Origin: an uncultured Verrucomicrobiae bacterium
Lineage (GTDB): Bacteria; Verrucomicrobiota; Verrucomicrobiia; Limisphaerales; UBA1100
Direction of reading: 5' to 3'
DNA: 64,000 nucleotides
Assembly (NCBI GenBank): GCA_937775205.1
Contig: CALKBX010000010.1
Location: 62,001 to 126,000, forward strand
Part shown: piece by piece, positions 9,115-17,417 of the stretch
How the letters are laid out: each line of letters starts with the position of its first letter
How positions within the stretch are numbered: the first letter of the stretch is position 1
Notes under the pieces: generated by a model
Told to the model about the DNA's origin: nothing
Databases searched by the model: none
The model's input: only the letters and a program-made list of their open reading frames with translations
Program-made: the position numbers and the translations under genes

Positions 9115-9331
9115 CTAGAGTGAAGGTGCTTTCCATTGTGGGATGCCGCCGTTTTTTATTTGTTGGTTGAACCACACGTGGAAGGGGCGCGTCTTGGACA
9201 TCGGCGCTTTCTCGTTGACCATCAACGGGCGCGCTTCTTGCCAAAACTTGTCGTAAGCCGCACGCATTTTTTTGACGACTTCGGGGTGCGCCTCGGCGAT
9301 GTTAGTTTTTTGGCCGGGGTCTTTTTGCATA
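9115..9331. repeat. Direct repeat copy A: native 3' end of the 9115-10632 sulfatase
   Basis: The copy that completes the intact sulfatase. Bases 9125-9331 match 1152-1358 at 206 of 207 positions; homology continues to the stop codon with lower identity. The two copies bracket about 7.8 kb holding the amidohydrolase fragment, PhoPQ-related, ThuA, CE6 and sulfatase genes. Confidence 0.97.
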
Positions 9332-10632
9332 TCGAATAACGCGCCCGGGACGGTTGCGCCTTTGCGTGCGGCTTGCGCGCCGATGTAGCGCCAGCGTTGG
9401 CTACGGACGGCAAAGTTTTTCCACTGATGCGTGTTCGGGTCCGTGCCGGTATTCCATCGGGCTCTGTGGGTGAACAAGTAGCGATCGTCGGCCAGCGTTT
9501 TCTTTTCGCCATTTAGCAACGGTAAAAGGCTGCGTCCTTCGACTTGGTTTTTCGGCAGCGTCTTGATGCCCGCGATGGCGGCGAAAGTGGGGAGCAAATC
9601 GATGTGGGCGCTGACGGTTTCGAAATCGCGACCGGCTTTCCAGTGGCCGTCCCAACGCACGAGGAAAGGCACCCGCACGCCGCCTTCATCGGCGCTTCCT
9701 TTTTGGCCTTTCATGCCAGAGTTGAAGGGTTTCATCGCGGTGCCATTGGGCAGCTTACCGAGCACTTGGCCGGCGCGGCCAGAGCCGCCACCGGTCATGC
9801 CGTTGTCGCTCATGAAAATCACGATCGTATCCTTATAAAGATCCCACTCCTTGAGCTTGCCCATCAGGCGCCCCATGTTTTCGTCAATGTTCTCAATCAT
9901 CCCGTAAAAACCCGCCTGCGATTTACCGAAACCCAAATCGGTAAAGTACTTGGTGTTCTTGGGTGGCGCAATGAAGGGGCCGTGGGGGGCGTTAGTCGTG
10001 ATATAAGCAAAGAAGGGATCATCACCATCCTTCTTGGACTTGATCCAACCCAGGGCAGAGGTGAAGAAAAGGTCGGTGCAAAACCCCTTGGTCTTCACAA
10101 ACGACCCGTTGTGGCGGATGACCGGATCAAAATATTTGTTACCCGGCGCATCGGCGCAGCTGCAATTGTAGGCTTGGCCAATACCACCTGCGCCATGGAT
10201 GAACGCCTCGTCAAACCCGCGCGTGTGCGGCTGGTACGGCTCCTCATCGCCGAGATGCCATTTGCCAAAAATGCCGCTGGTGTAACCGGCTTGCTTCAGC
10301 ACTTGCGGCAGGATGGTCGCCTTGAGCGTCATTCGTTCACGCTCGAGGATGGTGTGGGTTACCCCATTCTTCATCGGGTGCCGACCGGTCATGATGGCAC
10401 TACGCGTGGGCGCACACGTGGGGCTGACAAGAAACCGCGTGAAGCGTGTGCTGGTGTCATAAAGCTTATCAAGATTTGGCGTGCGAATCCATGGATGCCC
10501 GTGCCGGCCAACAGGGCCGTAGCCCTGATCATCGGTGATGACCAAAATAATATTTGGCTGCTTGGCCTCCGCTTGGTTTGAACCACAGAGGACACAGAGG
10601 AACACGGCAAAGAATCTCAGAAAGGATTGCAT
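9115..10632 (-). CDS. Arylsulfatase, CAPTR type, exported
   Basis: 505 residues from the ATG at 10632; a TTG six codons earlier is less likely. The signal peptide includes F-L-C-V-L-C-G-S, encoded by a stretch resembling a common bacterial intergenic repeat. The formylglycine motif C-A-P-T-R has Cys73; the metal ligands are in T-D-D-Q-G-Y-G (Asp34, Asp35); the T-G-R-H-P and G-K-W-H-L-G blocks of alkaline-phosphatase-fold sulfatases are intact. It faces the divergent sulfatase at 10710 across 77 bp, which must hold both promoters. The 3' end of this gene is duplicated 8 kb away in a chimeric pseudogene. Confidence 0.9.
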   Translation of the reverse strand: MQSFLRFFAVFLCVLCGSNQAEAKQPNIILVITDDQGYGPVGRHGHPWIRTPNLDKLYDTSTRFTRFLVSPTCAPTRSAIMTGRHPMKNGVTHTILERERMTLKATILPQVLKQAGYTSGIFGKWHLGDEEPYQPHTRGFDEAFIHGAGGIGQAYNCSCADAPGNKYFDPVIRHNGSFVKTKGFCTDLFFTSALGWIKSKKDGDDPFFAYITTNAPHGPFIAPPKNTKYFTDLGFGKSQAGFYGMIENIDENMGRLMGKLKEWDLYKDTIVIFMSDNGMTGGGSGRAGQVLGKLPNGTAMKPFNSGMKGQKGSADEGGVRVPFLVRWDGHWKAGRDFETVSAHIDLLPTFAAIAGIKTLPKNQVEGRSLLPLLNGEKKTLADDRYLFTHRARWNTGTDPNTHQWKNFAVRSQRWRYIGAQAARKGATVPGALFDMQKDPGQKTNIAEAHPEVVKKMRAAYDKFWQEARPLMVNEKAPMSKTRPFHVWFNQQIKNGGIPQWKAPSL

Positions 10633-10709
10633 CGGCCGTTGATAAAGCAAAAAGGCCCGCTTGCCAACCCAAGGCTTGCCTTATTATCAACATTGGCAAA
10701 CCTTGGCGG

Positions 10710-12257
10710 ATGTACAGATTTTGTCTTCTTCTTTTGACTGTCATCCCACTGCTTACCTTGGCAAAGGAAGCCCGACCGAATTTTGTGATCATCATGGCTG
10801 ATGACATGGGCCTGTCAGACCTTGGCTGCTACGGCGGCGAGATTGCTACTCCTAATCTGGATCGCCTCGCACAAAACGGCCTGCGGTTTACCCGCCTTTA
10901 TAACAACAACATGTGTACCGTCACGCGCGCGGCTTTACTGACCGGCACCTACCACACCATTGCCTTCCGTAACCAAGCCATCAATCCACGCTGCGCCACA
11001 CTGGCTGAAACTCTGCGCGCAGCAGGTTATGCAACGCGCATGTCTGGCAAATGGCATCTGGCCAAAATTGAAGATCGCAACCAATGGCCGATCCAACGTG
11101 GCTTTGATGAATTCTACGGAACCATCTATGGAGCCAGTAGCTTCTTCGCCCCCGCCTCGCTGAAACGTAATAATGCCGATGCCTCCAAGGACTTTGAAAA
11201 TCCTGGCTACTATTACACCGATGCCATTAGCGATAACGCCGCGTCAATGATCGACAAATCGCCTAAGGATAAACCGCTCTTCATGTATGTCGCCTACACT
11301 TCCCCGCACTGGCCTTTGCATGCTTTGGAAGAGGATATCAAAAAATATAAAGGGCGCTATGCCAAGGGTTGGGACGCCTTACGGACTGAACGCTACGAAC
11401 GCATGCGTAAACTCGGTATTGTGACTGAAGATATGCCGCTGAGTCCGCGCAACCCCAAGGTGCCGGAATGGAAAGATGCCGAGGCACCCGAATGGCAGCA
11501 GCGCCGCATGGAAGTTTACGCCGCGCAGATTGACCGCATGGATCAGGGCATTGGGCGCATCATTGAATCACTCAAAAAAAGCGGACGCTTTGAGAATACC
11601 GTGCTGATGTTCCTCATCGACAACGGCGGTTGTCACGTCGAGTACACCACCAACCGCAAAGGCCCTTATCTGCCTGAGAAAACGCGTGCGGGTAAACCCG
11701 TAAAAGCGGGCAATGTCCCCGGGTTGATGCCCGGCCCCGAAAACACCTACCAGAGCTATGGTTACGGTTGGGCTAATGCCAGTAACACACCCTTTCGCCT
11801 CTACAAACAGTTCTGCCATGAAGGAGGCATACGCACACCCCTCATCGTCCACTGGCCGGCCGGTTTAAAAACCAAATCCGGGAGCATCACGCGGGAGGTG
11901 GGTCACGTATTTGATGTCATGCCTACCTGTCTTGATCTCGCCGGCGCAAAAACACTCACCCAAATCAAGGAGAACAAAACCTATCCAATGAACGGCAAAT
12001 CACTGGCGCCACTTTTTAATGACAAAACCCGCACACCGCATTCGGTTTTGTACTGGGACCATGCGCAAGGCGCAGCCATCCGCAAGGACGGCTGGAAGCT
12101 CGTGCGGGCCGGACGAAAGAAAGGCAAATGGGAACTCTACCAGATTGATGAGGATCGGGTGGAGTTGAAGAATTTGGCTGCTAAGTATCCGGATAAGGTT
12201 GAGACGTTGTCTGCCGAATGGGCTAATTGGCGAAAGCGCACTCGTGCGATGGAATAA
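10710..12257 (+). CDS. Sulfatase with atypical active-site motif C-T-V-T-R
   Basis: 515 residues from the ATG at 10710, chosen for the signal peptide (M-Y-R-F-C-L-L-L-L-T). The sulfatase fold is complete: M-A-D-D-M-G (ligands), G-L-R-F-T-R, L-T-G-T-Y-H, S-G-K-W-H-L, D-N-G-G, and a C-terminal subdomain ending R-T-R-A-M-E. The formylglycine site reads C-T-V-T-R (Cys69) where C-x-P-x-R or C-x-A-x-R is expected. Val in place of Pro could impair modification by the usual formylglycine enzyme, so activity is uncertain. Overall pattern resembles the A-class sulfatases of marine polysaccharide degraders. Divergently transcribed from the sulfatase at 9115-10632. Confidence 0.87.
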   Translation: MYRFCLLLLTVIPLLTLAKEARPNFVIIMADDMGLSDLGCYGGEIATPNLDRLAQNGLRFTRLYNNNMCTVTRAALLTGTYHTIAFRNQAINPRCATLAETLRAAGYATRMSGKWHLAKIEDRNQWPIQRGFDEFYGTIYGASSFFAPASLKRNNADASKDFENPGYYYTDAISDNAASMIDKSPKDKPLFMYVAYTSPHWPLHALEEDIKKYKGRYAKGWDALRTERYERMRKLGIVTEDMPLSPRNPKVPEWKDAEAPEWQQRRMEVYAAQIDRMDQGIGRIIESLKKSGRFENTVLMFLIDNGGCHVEYTTNRKGPYLPEKTRAGKPVKAGNVPGLMPGPENTYQSYGYGWANASNTPFRLYKQFCHEGGIRTPLIVHWPAGLKTKSGSITREVGHVFDVMPTCLDLAGAKTLTQIKENKTYPMNGKSLAPLFNDKTRTPHSVLYWDHAQGAAIRKDGWKLVRAGRKKGKWELYQIDEDRVELKNLAAKYPDKVETLSAEWANWRKRTRAME

Positions 12258-12359
12258 ATCCAAGCCCTTGTACAAGTGCATCGGGATGCATATCCATTAT
12301 AATCTTTGTTGTTCTTTGTAGTAGGTAGGTGCGAGCAGTTTCCTGTAGGGTGGCGGCGC

Positions 12360-12743
12360 ATGAAACAGATTCTCTTGATGATTGCGGTGGTGGCGGTGGT
12401 GGGGTGCGGGAAGAAGGAACAGGCTAAATTTCTTTGGGAATTTGAAACGGGAGGTGCTCTGTCCTCCTCCCCCGCCATCGGATCTGATGGCACGGTTTAC
12501 GTCGGGTCAGATGACAACAAGCTCTATGCCATCAATGGCAAGAGTGGGGTCAAGCGATGGGAATTTGAAACGGGATTTCATGTGTCCTCCTCCCCCGCCA
12601 TCGGTTCTGATGGCACCCTTTACGTCGGGTCAGTTGACTACAAGCTCTATGCCATCAAGACCGACTCCAAAGACCTCGCCAAAAGCCCGTGGCCCATGCG
12701 TGGACAGAATGCGCGACATACGGGGCGTGCTTCGGCGAAGTGA
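12360..12743 (+). CDS. Small lipoprotein with two PQQ-like propeller blades
   Basis: 127 residues. A lipobox V-V-G-C (Cys16) follows a short hydrophobic leader, so it is probably lipid-anchored. The body is two nearly identical 41-residue blades, each with S-S-S-P-A-I-G-S-D-G-T, Y-V-G-S and K-L-Y-A-I. At the DNA level the repeat has a 123-bp period from about 12435, suggesting recent duplication. The end S-P-W-P-M-R-G-Q-N..H-T-G-R matches the end of the seven- to eight-blade protein at 51656-53065. Two blades cannot close a propeller alone, so it must oligomerise, dock onto another protein, or be a shrunken relative. Confidence 0.7.
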   Translation: MKQILLMIAVVAVVGCGKKEQAKFLWEFETGGALSSSPAIGSDGTVYVGSDDNKLYAINGKSGVKRWEFETGFHVSSSPAIGSDGTLYVGSVDYKLYAIKTDSKDLAKSPWPMRGQNARHTGRASAK

Positions 12744-12835
12744 TTTTTCATCTTTTCATCGTGAGGCGGTGTTAACCAAGGGGGCTATTATCCCAACGTC
12801 CGCTAGATGTCGTTTATTGCCTGTGCGTTCAGTTC

Positions 12836-12864
12836 TTGAGAATGCATAGCGGAGAGCATACACT
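12836..12864 (+). promoter_or_regulatory. Possible sigma70-like promoter upstream of the Cys-rich mini-protein
   Basis: TTGAGA (12836-12841) and TACACT (12859-12864) are separated by 17 bp. The -35 box differs from consensus at one base and the -10 at two. The predicted start near 12871 leaves almost no leader before the ATG at 12874, so if real the mRNA would be nearly leaderless. No good ribosome-binding site is visible. Weak evidence. Confidence 0.3.
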
Positions 12865-12873
12865 GTACATCGC

Positions 12874-12978
12874 ATGAGCGAAGAACCAACCAAGTGCAGG
12901 AATCCTGATTGTGAGTGTGAAAATTGCACGTGTGATCCGTGCGAGTGCACCAAGGAAAACCCCTGCGCCTGCGGGTAA
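12874..12978 (+). CDS. 34-residue Cys-rich metallothionein-like peptide
   Basis: A complete small frame (ATG to TAA) encodes 34 residues with nine cysteines: Cys8, then C-E-C, C-T-C, C-E-C and C-A-C clusters separated by short acidic or Asn-containing spacers. The dense CxC/CxxC spacing and lack of hydrophobic residues fit a bacterial metallothionein-like metal thiolate peptide in the cytosol; there is no signal peptide. Cysteine makes up about a quarter of the peptide, which chance non-coding sequence would rarely produce. A possible promoter lies just upstream. Zinc or copper buffering is inferred. No close named family is recognised. Confidence 0.55.
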   Translation: MSEEPTKCRNPDCECENCTCDPCECTKENPCACG

Positions 12979-13066
12979 TCCTGCGGTTTGTATCAACCCT
13001 CGCTCCCTCCAGTTCACTCCTTGGGAGGCATGGCGGTTCGATAATTAATTCCAAAGTTCTCCATCT

Positions 13067-13736
13067 ATGAAACCACGTGTCAAACTGGCTGAGTCAACAT
13101 TCACAGGTGGAATATTATCTCTCGTCGAGCACGACGGCTCCTATTCGATTTCTTTGGATGGCAAGGAGTTGATGCATTCGCGTGCCAATGAATCAGAGCT
13201 CCTACTCGGTAGCTTGGGTGTCGCCCGATTGGGCAATAAGTTGGCCGGACGTGTCTTGATCGGGGGACTTGGGCTTGGGTATACCCTCAAGGGACGTACT
13301 GGAATCGGTTGGGGATAAAACTATCATTGAGGTGGCCGAAATGATCCCGGAAGTCATCGAGTGGAATCGAACCTATTTGAAAAACCTAAATGGTTCGCTG
13401 CTCGACCATTCACAGGTGGAGATTCTAACGGTGGATGTGATCCGTCTGATTCAGGAGGCCAAGCCCAATACCTATGACGCAATCTTGCTGGACGTTGATA
13501 ATGGGCCCAATGCCATGGTGTGTGAGACCAATGCATCCCTCTACTCCAAAAACGGGATTCGATCCATCTGCAGAGCATTGAAGAACAGTGGACGGCTGGT
13601 AGTTTGGTCGGCTGGGCCGGACCACGGATTTGAGAAGCGTTTGGAGCGAGCCGGACTAAAGGTGGAAGCAGTTCGCGCCAAGGCCCACGCGGGTGCCAAG
13701 GGCCCTTCTCATTTTCTCTATGTGGCTGACTTTTAG
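13067..13736 (+). CDS. Spermidine synthase-like methyltransferase (frameshifted)
   Basis: About 222 residues once a single frameshift is bridged. The N-terminal part has a beta-rich start, then V-L-I-G-G-L-G-L-G-Y-T-L, the glycine-rich loop of the nucleotide-binding fold. The continuation in the next frame begins R-D-V-L-E-S-V and carries the acidic strand I-I-E-V-A-E-M-I and a second motif I-L-L-D-V-D-N-G-P. One extra A at about 13286 (ccctcaaggg for ccctcaggg) explains the break. The family (SpeE-like PF01564 or relatives) binds S-adenosylmethionine or its decarboxylated form; product unknown. As sequenced, the first frame stops at 13316-13318. Confidence 0.65.
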
Positions 13737-13790
13737 CATAACGACAAAAAACGGAAGTAATTGTGAGGGGTCGTTGCTTCTCAAGCCTCG

Positions 13791-15184
13791 TTAAACCAGT
13801 AACTGTTTTACCAAGCCGGTGCTGTCAGCATAACGGTCTGCCTTCAAGCCCAAGGCTTGCATCTGGGTAAACCAGAGATTGGCCAAGGGTAAACCCTGAT
13901 TGGGATTCACATATTTGCCTTTCTCTTTGGGAGTCGGTCCGGAGGTTGCTGACAGGTTCACGTGTTTGCCGTTGAGGACCTTCCCGCCGCCTGAGCCCGC
14001 TACAATAATAGGCAGCGCGCTATACTGGTGGGTGGCGCCATCACCCAGACCGGAGCCGTAGGTGAAGATGGTGTTGTCCAACAGCGAGGTGCCATTGGCC
14101 TCCCCAATCCTGTCCATCTTCTCAACGAGATAGGCAAACTGCGCCATGTGGAATTGATCCACCTTTTCCAGATCATTAATAAACTTACCCTGATTATGCG
14201 ACATGCCGTGATGACTGCGCGGCTTATCAAACAGGCTCTCGTACAGGTAGGGCGTATCCCAGCGCTCGGGGCCAATCATGAAAGTGGCCACATTGGTCAG
14301 GCCGGTTTGCAGGGCAACGACCATGAGATCGCCCATCACACGGATGTATTCGCCGCGCGGCAAATGAGCCTCGGCCGGTTCGGCGAGCTTTACTTTGTTC
14401 AGCTCGCTTTTCATTTGCTCAAGGCGGTCGACCTGTTTTTCGATGGAACGAATGGAGTCAAAATATTCGCTGAACTTTTGCTGATCCGCGTGGCCGAGCT
14501 GTCGCTTGAGTGAGCGCGCGTCTTCCAAAACGAGGTCGGTGATGTTCCGATACGCCTGCAACTCGTGCGTGCCAAACAACCGCCGATACGCCTTGCGCGG
14601 GTCGCGCATGCTCGGCGCCACGTGACCGGTGCCGTACCACGAGACGTTATCGAAATGGATGGACTCTTTATTATCCTTGTGGCTGTTGCTGCTGAACTCC
14701 AGCGTGCGGAAGGGCGTGTTCGCGCCGAGCTGTTCGCCGAGGATGTGATCCAGCGTGCGGGCCTGCGGGTACGGCGATTGCTTCACCGTAAACGAGCCGG
14801 CGCTGGTGAGGAAACACGAGGCGCACTGGGCGTGGACATCAGTGCCGGGCTGAAAGGTACGGTCCAGTCCGGTAACCAGTGTCACCTTATCCTTTACCTT
14901 CGCCAGCGGCTGCAGCGTGGGCGTGAGCTTGAGCGGATGAACGCCTACGGGAATCGCGCACCATTGCCAAGCGCTTGCCGATTTGAAGTAAATTTGGGAA
15001 TCGGGCCGTTTGCCTCACCCGGGAAGAAACCGCGCCGCACCACCCCAATGGGCACATAAAAAAATGCCGCGCGCTTGGCCGGTGCCTTATTGGCCGCCGC
15101 CAGCCCAAGACTTTCCAGCCACGGCAGACTCAGGGCAGCCCCGCCCAGTCCCCGTAAAAAAGCGCGTCTCGAAGTGTGCGTCAT
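13791..15184 (-). CDS. DUF1552 Tat-exported protein (frameshifted)
   Basis: Starts with a twin-arginine signal (S-R-R-A-F-L-R-G-L-G-G) and continues with A-F-F-Y-V-P-I-G-V, the expected DUF1552 opening. The frame breaks between about 14925 and 15000. The rest (L-T-P-T-L-Q-P-L..V-T-L-V-T-G-L-D-R, then the long conserved body with P-Y-P-Q-A, D-N-T-I-F-T-Y-G-S-G-L-G-D-G) is in a different frame and reaches a normal stop. The start overlaps the stop of the DUF1592 gene by 4 bp (ATGA), the usual two-gene arrangement. Function unknown; the pair is thought to work outside the cytoplasm, possibly in oxidation of substrates. Confidence 0.78.
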
Positions 15185-17265
15185 CGTGTTGTTTTGATAC
15201 TGTTTTTCGGCGGATTTGCCGAGGCTGTTTTTGGCCGCGGCTGGTTGACGAATGGCGCGCTTTGCACCACCTCGTGAATGAGCGTTTGCAGGCGGTAGCC
15301 ATCGGCGATGGCCTTCGCGGTGATGCGATCCAGCGCGGGCGCATCGGTCGGCGTGAGGCCGCGGCCCAGCGCGTACGAAAGCAAATGGCCGGCAAAGCCG
15401 CGAGTGAAGCGGTCTTTCTCGGCGAGGATGGCGTCTTTGAATTCCACCACGTTGGTGAATTTATGTTTGCGGAAGAGCACGCCCGAGGCGTCCACCGCGC
15501 GGCCGTTTTCGTAGCCATCGCGCCAGCGGCCGACGGGGTCAAAATTCTCCAGCGCAAACCCGAGCGGATCGAGCTTGGCGTGGCAGCCTGCACAATCGGC
15601 ACGTTCGCGGTGTGCGGCAAAGCGTTCGCGCATCGTCAGTTTTTTGTCCGTTGCTTTCGGTTCCTCCAACGGGGGCACATCGGCGGGTGGTGGTTCGGGT
15701 GGCGCGTTGAAAATCACCCCGGCAATCCACGCGCCGCGCGTGATCGGCTTGGTCTCATCCGGACCGGAGGTCATCGTCATGACTGCCCCGGTGGTAATCA
15801 CTCCGCCTTGCCGGCGATCGGTTATGGGTTGGCGTGTGAACTGCAGGGTGACCGGCCCGGTGATTTTCCCCACTGGCTTGTCGCCATACCATTTGCGCAA
15901 ACGACCTGAGCGGTAAGTATAGCTTGAATCAATGAAATCAAGAATTGACCGGTTCTCAATGAGCACTGTTTCAAACAGCAGTAGCGGCTCCATCATCATG
16001 TCCATCGTGGTGCGATAGTTGGGCGCGGCGTAAAAGAAATCCTTGTACTTTATTTCATCCGGCACGGCGGACACAATGCGATCGAGCTGCAGCCATTGCG
16101 ACGGGAAGCTGTCGCAAAAGCGCTTGAGCTTCGGGCTGGCAAGCATGCGGTTCACCTGCGCCGCGCGAACTGCCGACTTGGCCAGTTCGCCGCTGCCCGC
16201 AAGCTCCAGCAATACGTCATCCGGAATGCTGCCCCACAAAAAGAAAGACAAACGCGAGGCGAGGTCGTAGCCGTCCAGCGGATCTGTTTTATCCGAAGCC
16301 ATCGGCCGGTTGTACAGATACAAAAACCGTGGCGAGGACAACACCGCTGAGGCGGCTTCCTTCATTGCTTCAGTGAAACCCATACCCGAATCAATTTGCC
16401 GGTGCACATGTTGTGCGTAGCGATTAAGCATTGCCTCCGGCACAGGACGGCGAAAGGCGCGGGTCATGAATTTGCGCAGCCGCGCGCGCACCGTATCCTT
16501 CACATCACCCGCCGGCGCTGTAGGGGGCGCCACAAAAAACTCCTTCCAAATCCCCACCGTGCGCCCGTCGAAATTCGGGCTCTGCACAATGCGCCGACTG
16601 AGCTTGAAAAATGCCTCCAACAAAAACGGCGACAACGAAAGATGATCGCCGCGATTATCGAACCCATGCTCCGCGCGCGGGTCCTGCGGGAATGGCCCCA
16701 CCCCCGCCAGCCGCGGCTCGATGAGGCCGGACTTGCCCAGCGGCCGGCTGCTCACCGTCACCGTGTTTGGCATCTTCCCGCCCAGCGCTTTGGCGAAATA
16801 ACCCGAGCGGTCGCGCATCATTTTTTCCGGCAACGGAAAAACCGAAACCTTCAGCCCCAGCAAATCCTGCACCGCATTATTATACTGCAGCCGATTCATC
16901 CGACGAATGGGCGTGGGTGCGAAGTCGGTCCCAGCCGTGGCTGCGCGCAGGAGTTTTTGGAGGTCGGCCACCGCCGCCGCGCGCGTTTCAAGCTTCAGCG
17001 GCGGCTCCTTTTCCGGCGGCATCTCGTTTGTGTCCAGCACCTCGAGAATCGTCTGCAACCGTTCCAAATCCCCCGTGAGCTGCGACGCTGTTTTGATTTC
17101 CAGTAAGTTCAGCTTCCCCTTCACCTTGCCGTCTTGGCCGTGGCACTTGATGCAGCTTTGCTGAAACATCGCCAGCGCAACGTCGCCATCCACCGCTTGC
17201 GCGTTCCAGCTCCATCCGGACATCGACAGAATCACCACTACAAAAATGTTGCGAAGACGTTGCAT
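15181..17265 (-). CDS. DUF1592-family cytochrome (DUF1587/1592/1588/1585 domains)
   Basis: 694 residues: signal about 1-24, c-type heme motif C-I-K-C-H (38-42), DUF1587 with R-R-M-N-R-L-Q-Y-N-N-A-V around 120-135, DUF1595 and DUF1592 through the middle (R-L-S-F-F-L-W-G-S-I-P-D), DUF1588 with a second CxxCH (D-C-A-G-C-H-A-K-L-D-P-L-G-F), and DUF1585 at the end (F-A-G-H-L-L-S-Y-A-L-G-R). Complete family length. It is first gene of the pair with DUF1552. Likely an exported multiheme-like oxidoreductase; substrate unknown. The 152-bp gap to the divergent gene at 17418 is the promoter region. Confidence 0.88.
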   Translation of the reverse strand: MQRLRNIFVVVILSMSGWSWNAQAVDGDVALAMFQQSCIKCHGQDGKVKGKLNLLEIKTASQLTGDLERLQTILEVLDTNEMPPEKEPPLKLETRAAAVADLQKLLRAATAGTDFAPTPIRRMNRLQYNNAVQDLLGLKVSVFPLPEKMMRDRSGYFAKALGGKMPNTVTVSSRPLGKSGLIEPRLAGVGPFPQDPRAEHGFDNRGDHLSLSPFLLEAFFKLSRRIVQSPNFDGRTVGIWKEFFVAPPTAPAGDVKDTVRARLRKFMTRAFRRPVPEAMLNRYAQHVHRQIDSGMGFTEAMKEAASAVLSSPRFLYLYNRPMASDKTDPLDGYDLASRLSFFLWGSIPDDVLLELAGSGELAKSAVRAAQVNRMLASPKLKRFCDSFPSQWLQLDRIVSAVPDEIKYKDFFYAAPNYRTTMDMMMEPLLLFETVLIENRSILDFIDSSYTYRSGRLRKWYGDKPVGKITGPVTLQFTRQPITDRRQGGVITTGAVMTMTSGPDETKPITRGAWIAGVIFNAPPEPPPADVPPLEEPKATDKKLTMRERFAAHRERADCAGCHAKLDPLGFALENFDPVGRWRDGYENGRAVDASGVLFRKHKFTNVVEFKDAILAEKDRFTRGFAGHLLSYALGRGLTPTDAPALDRITAKAIADGYRLQTLIHEVVQSAPFVNQPRPKTASANPPKNSIKTTR

Positions 17266-17417
17266 TCTATGCGGACTTTTGGATTCCCAAGTTCGTCCCT
17301 CTATTCAAACGGACGCCCGGCCGGAATCGCTGAATTCCAAACACCGCGCGCGGGTCGAAGTATACGCGGGCGATATGAGGCTTGTCACGCATTCCGCCCG
17401 CGCGTATCGTTTCATCT

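Noticed and set aside
1359..9124. A conventional integrative element or prophage
   Set aside because: No integrase, transposase or phage gene is present and the repeats are coding gene ends rather than tRNA att sites; the direct-repeat structure is kept as a finding instead.
9544..10581. A 345-codon plus-strand open frame
   Set aside because: Antisense to the sulfatase at 9115-10632, whose motifs are unmistakable; the long frame follows from GC-rich codon bias.
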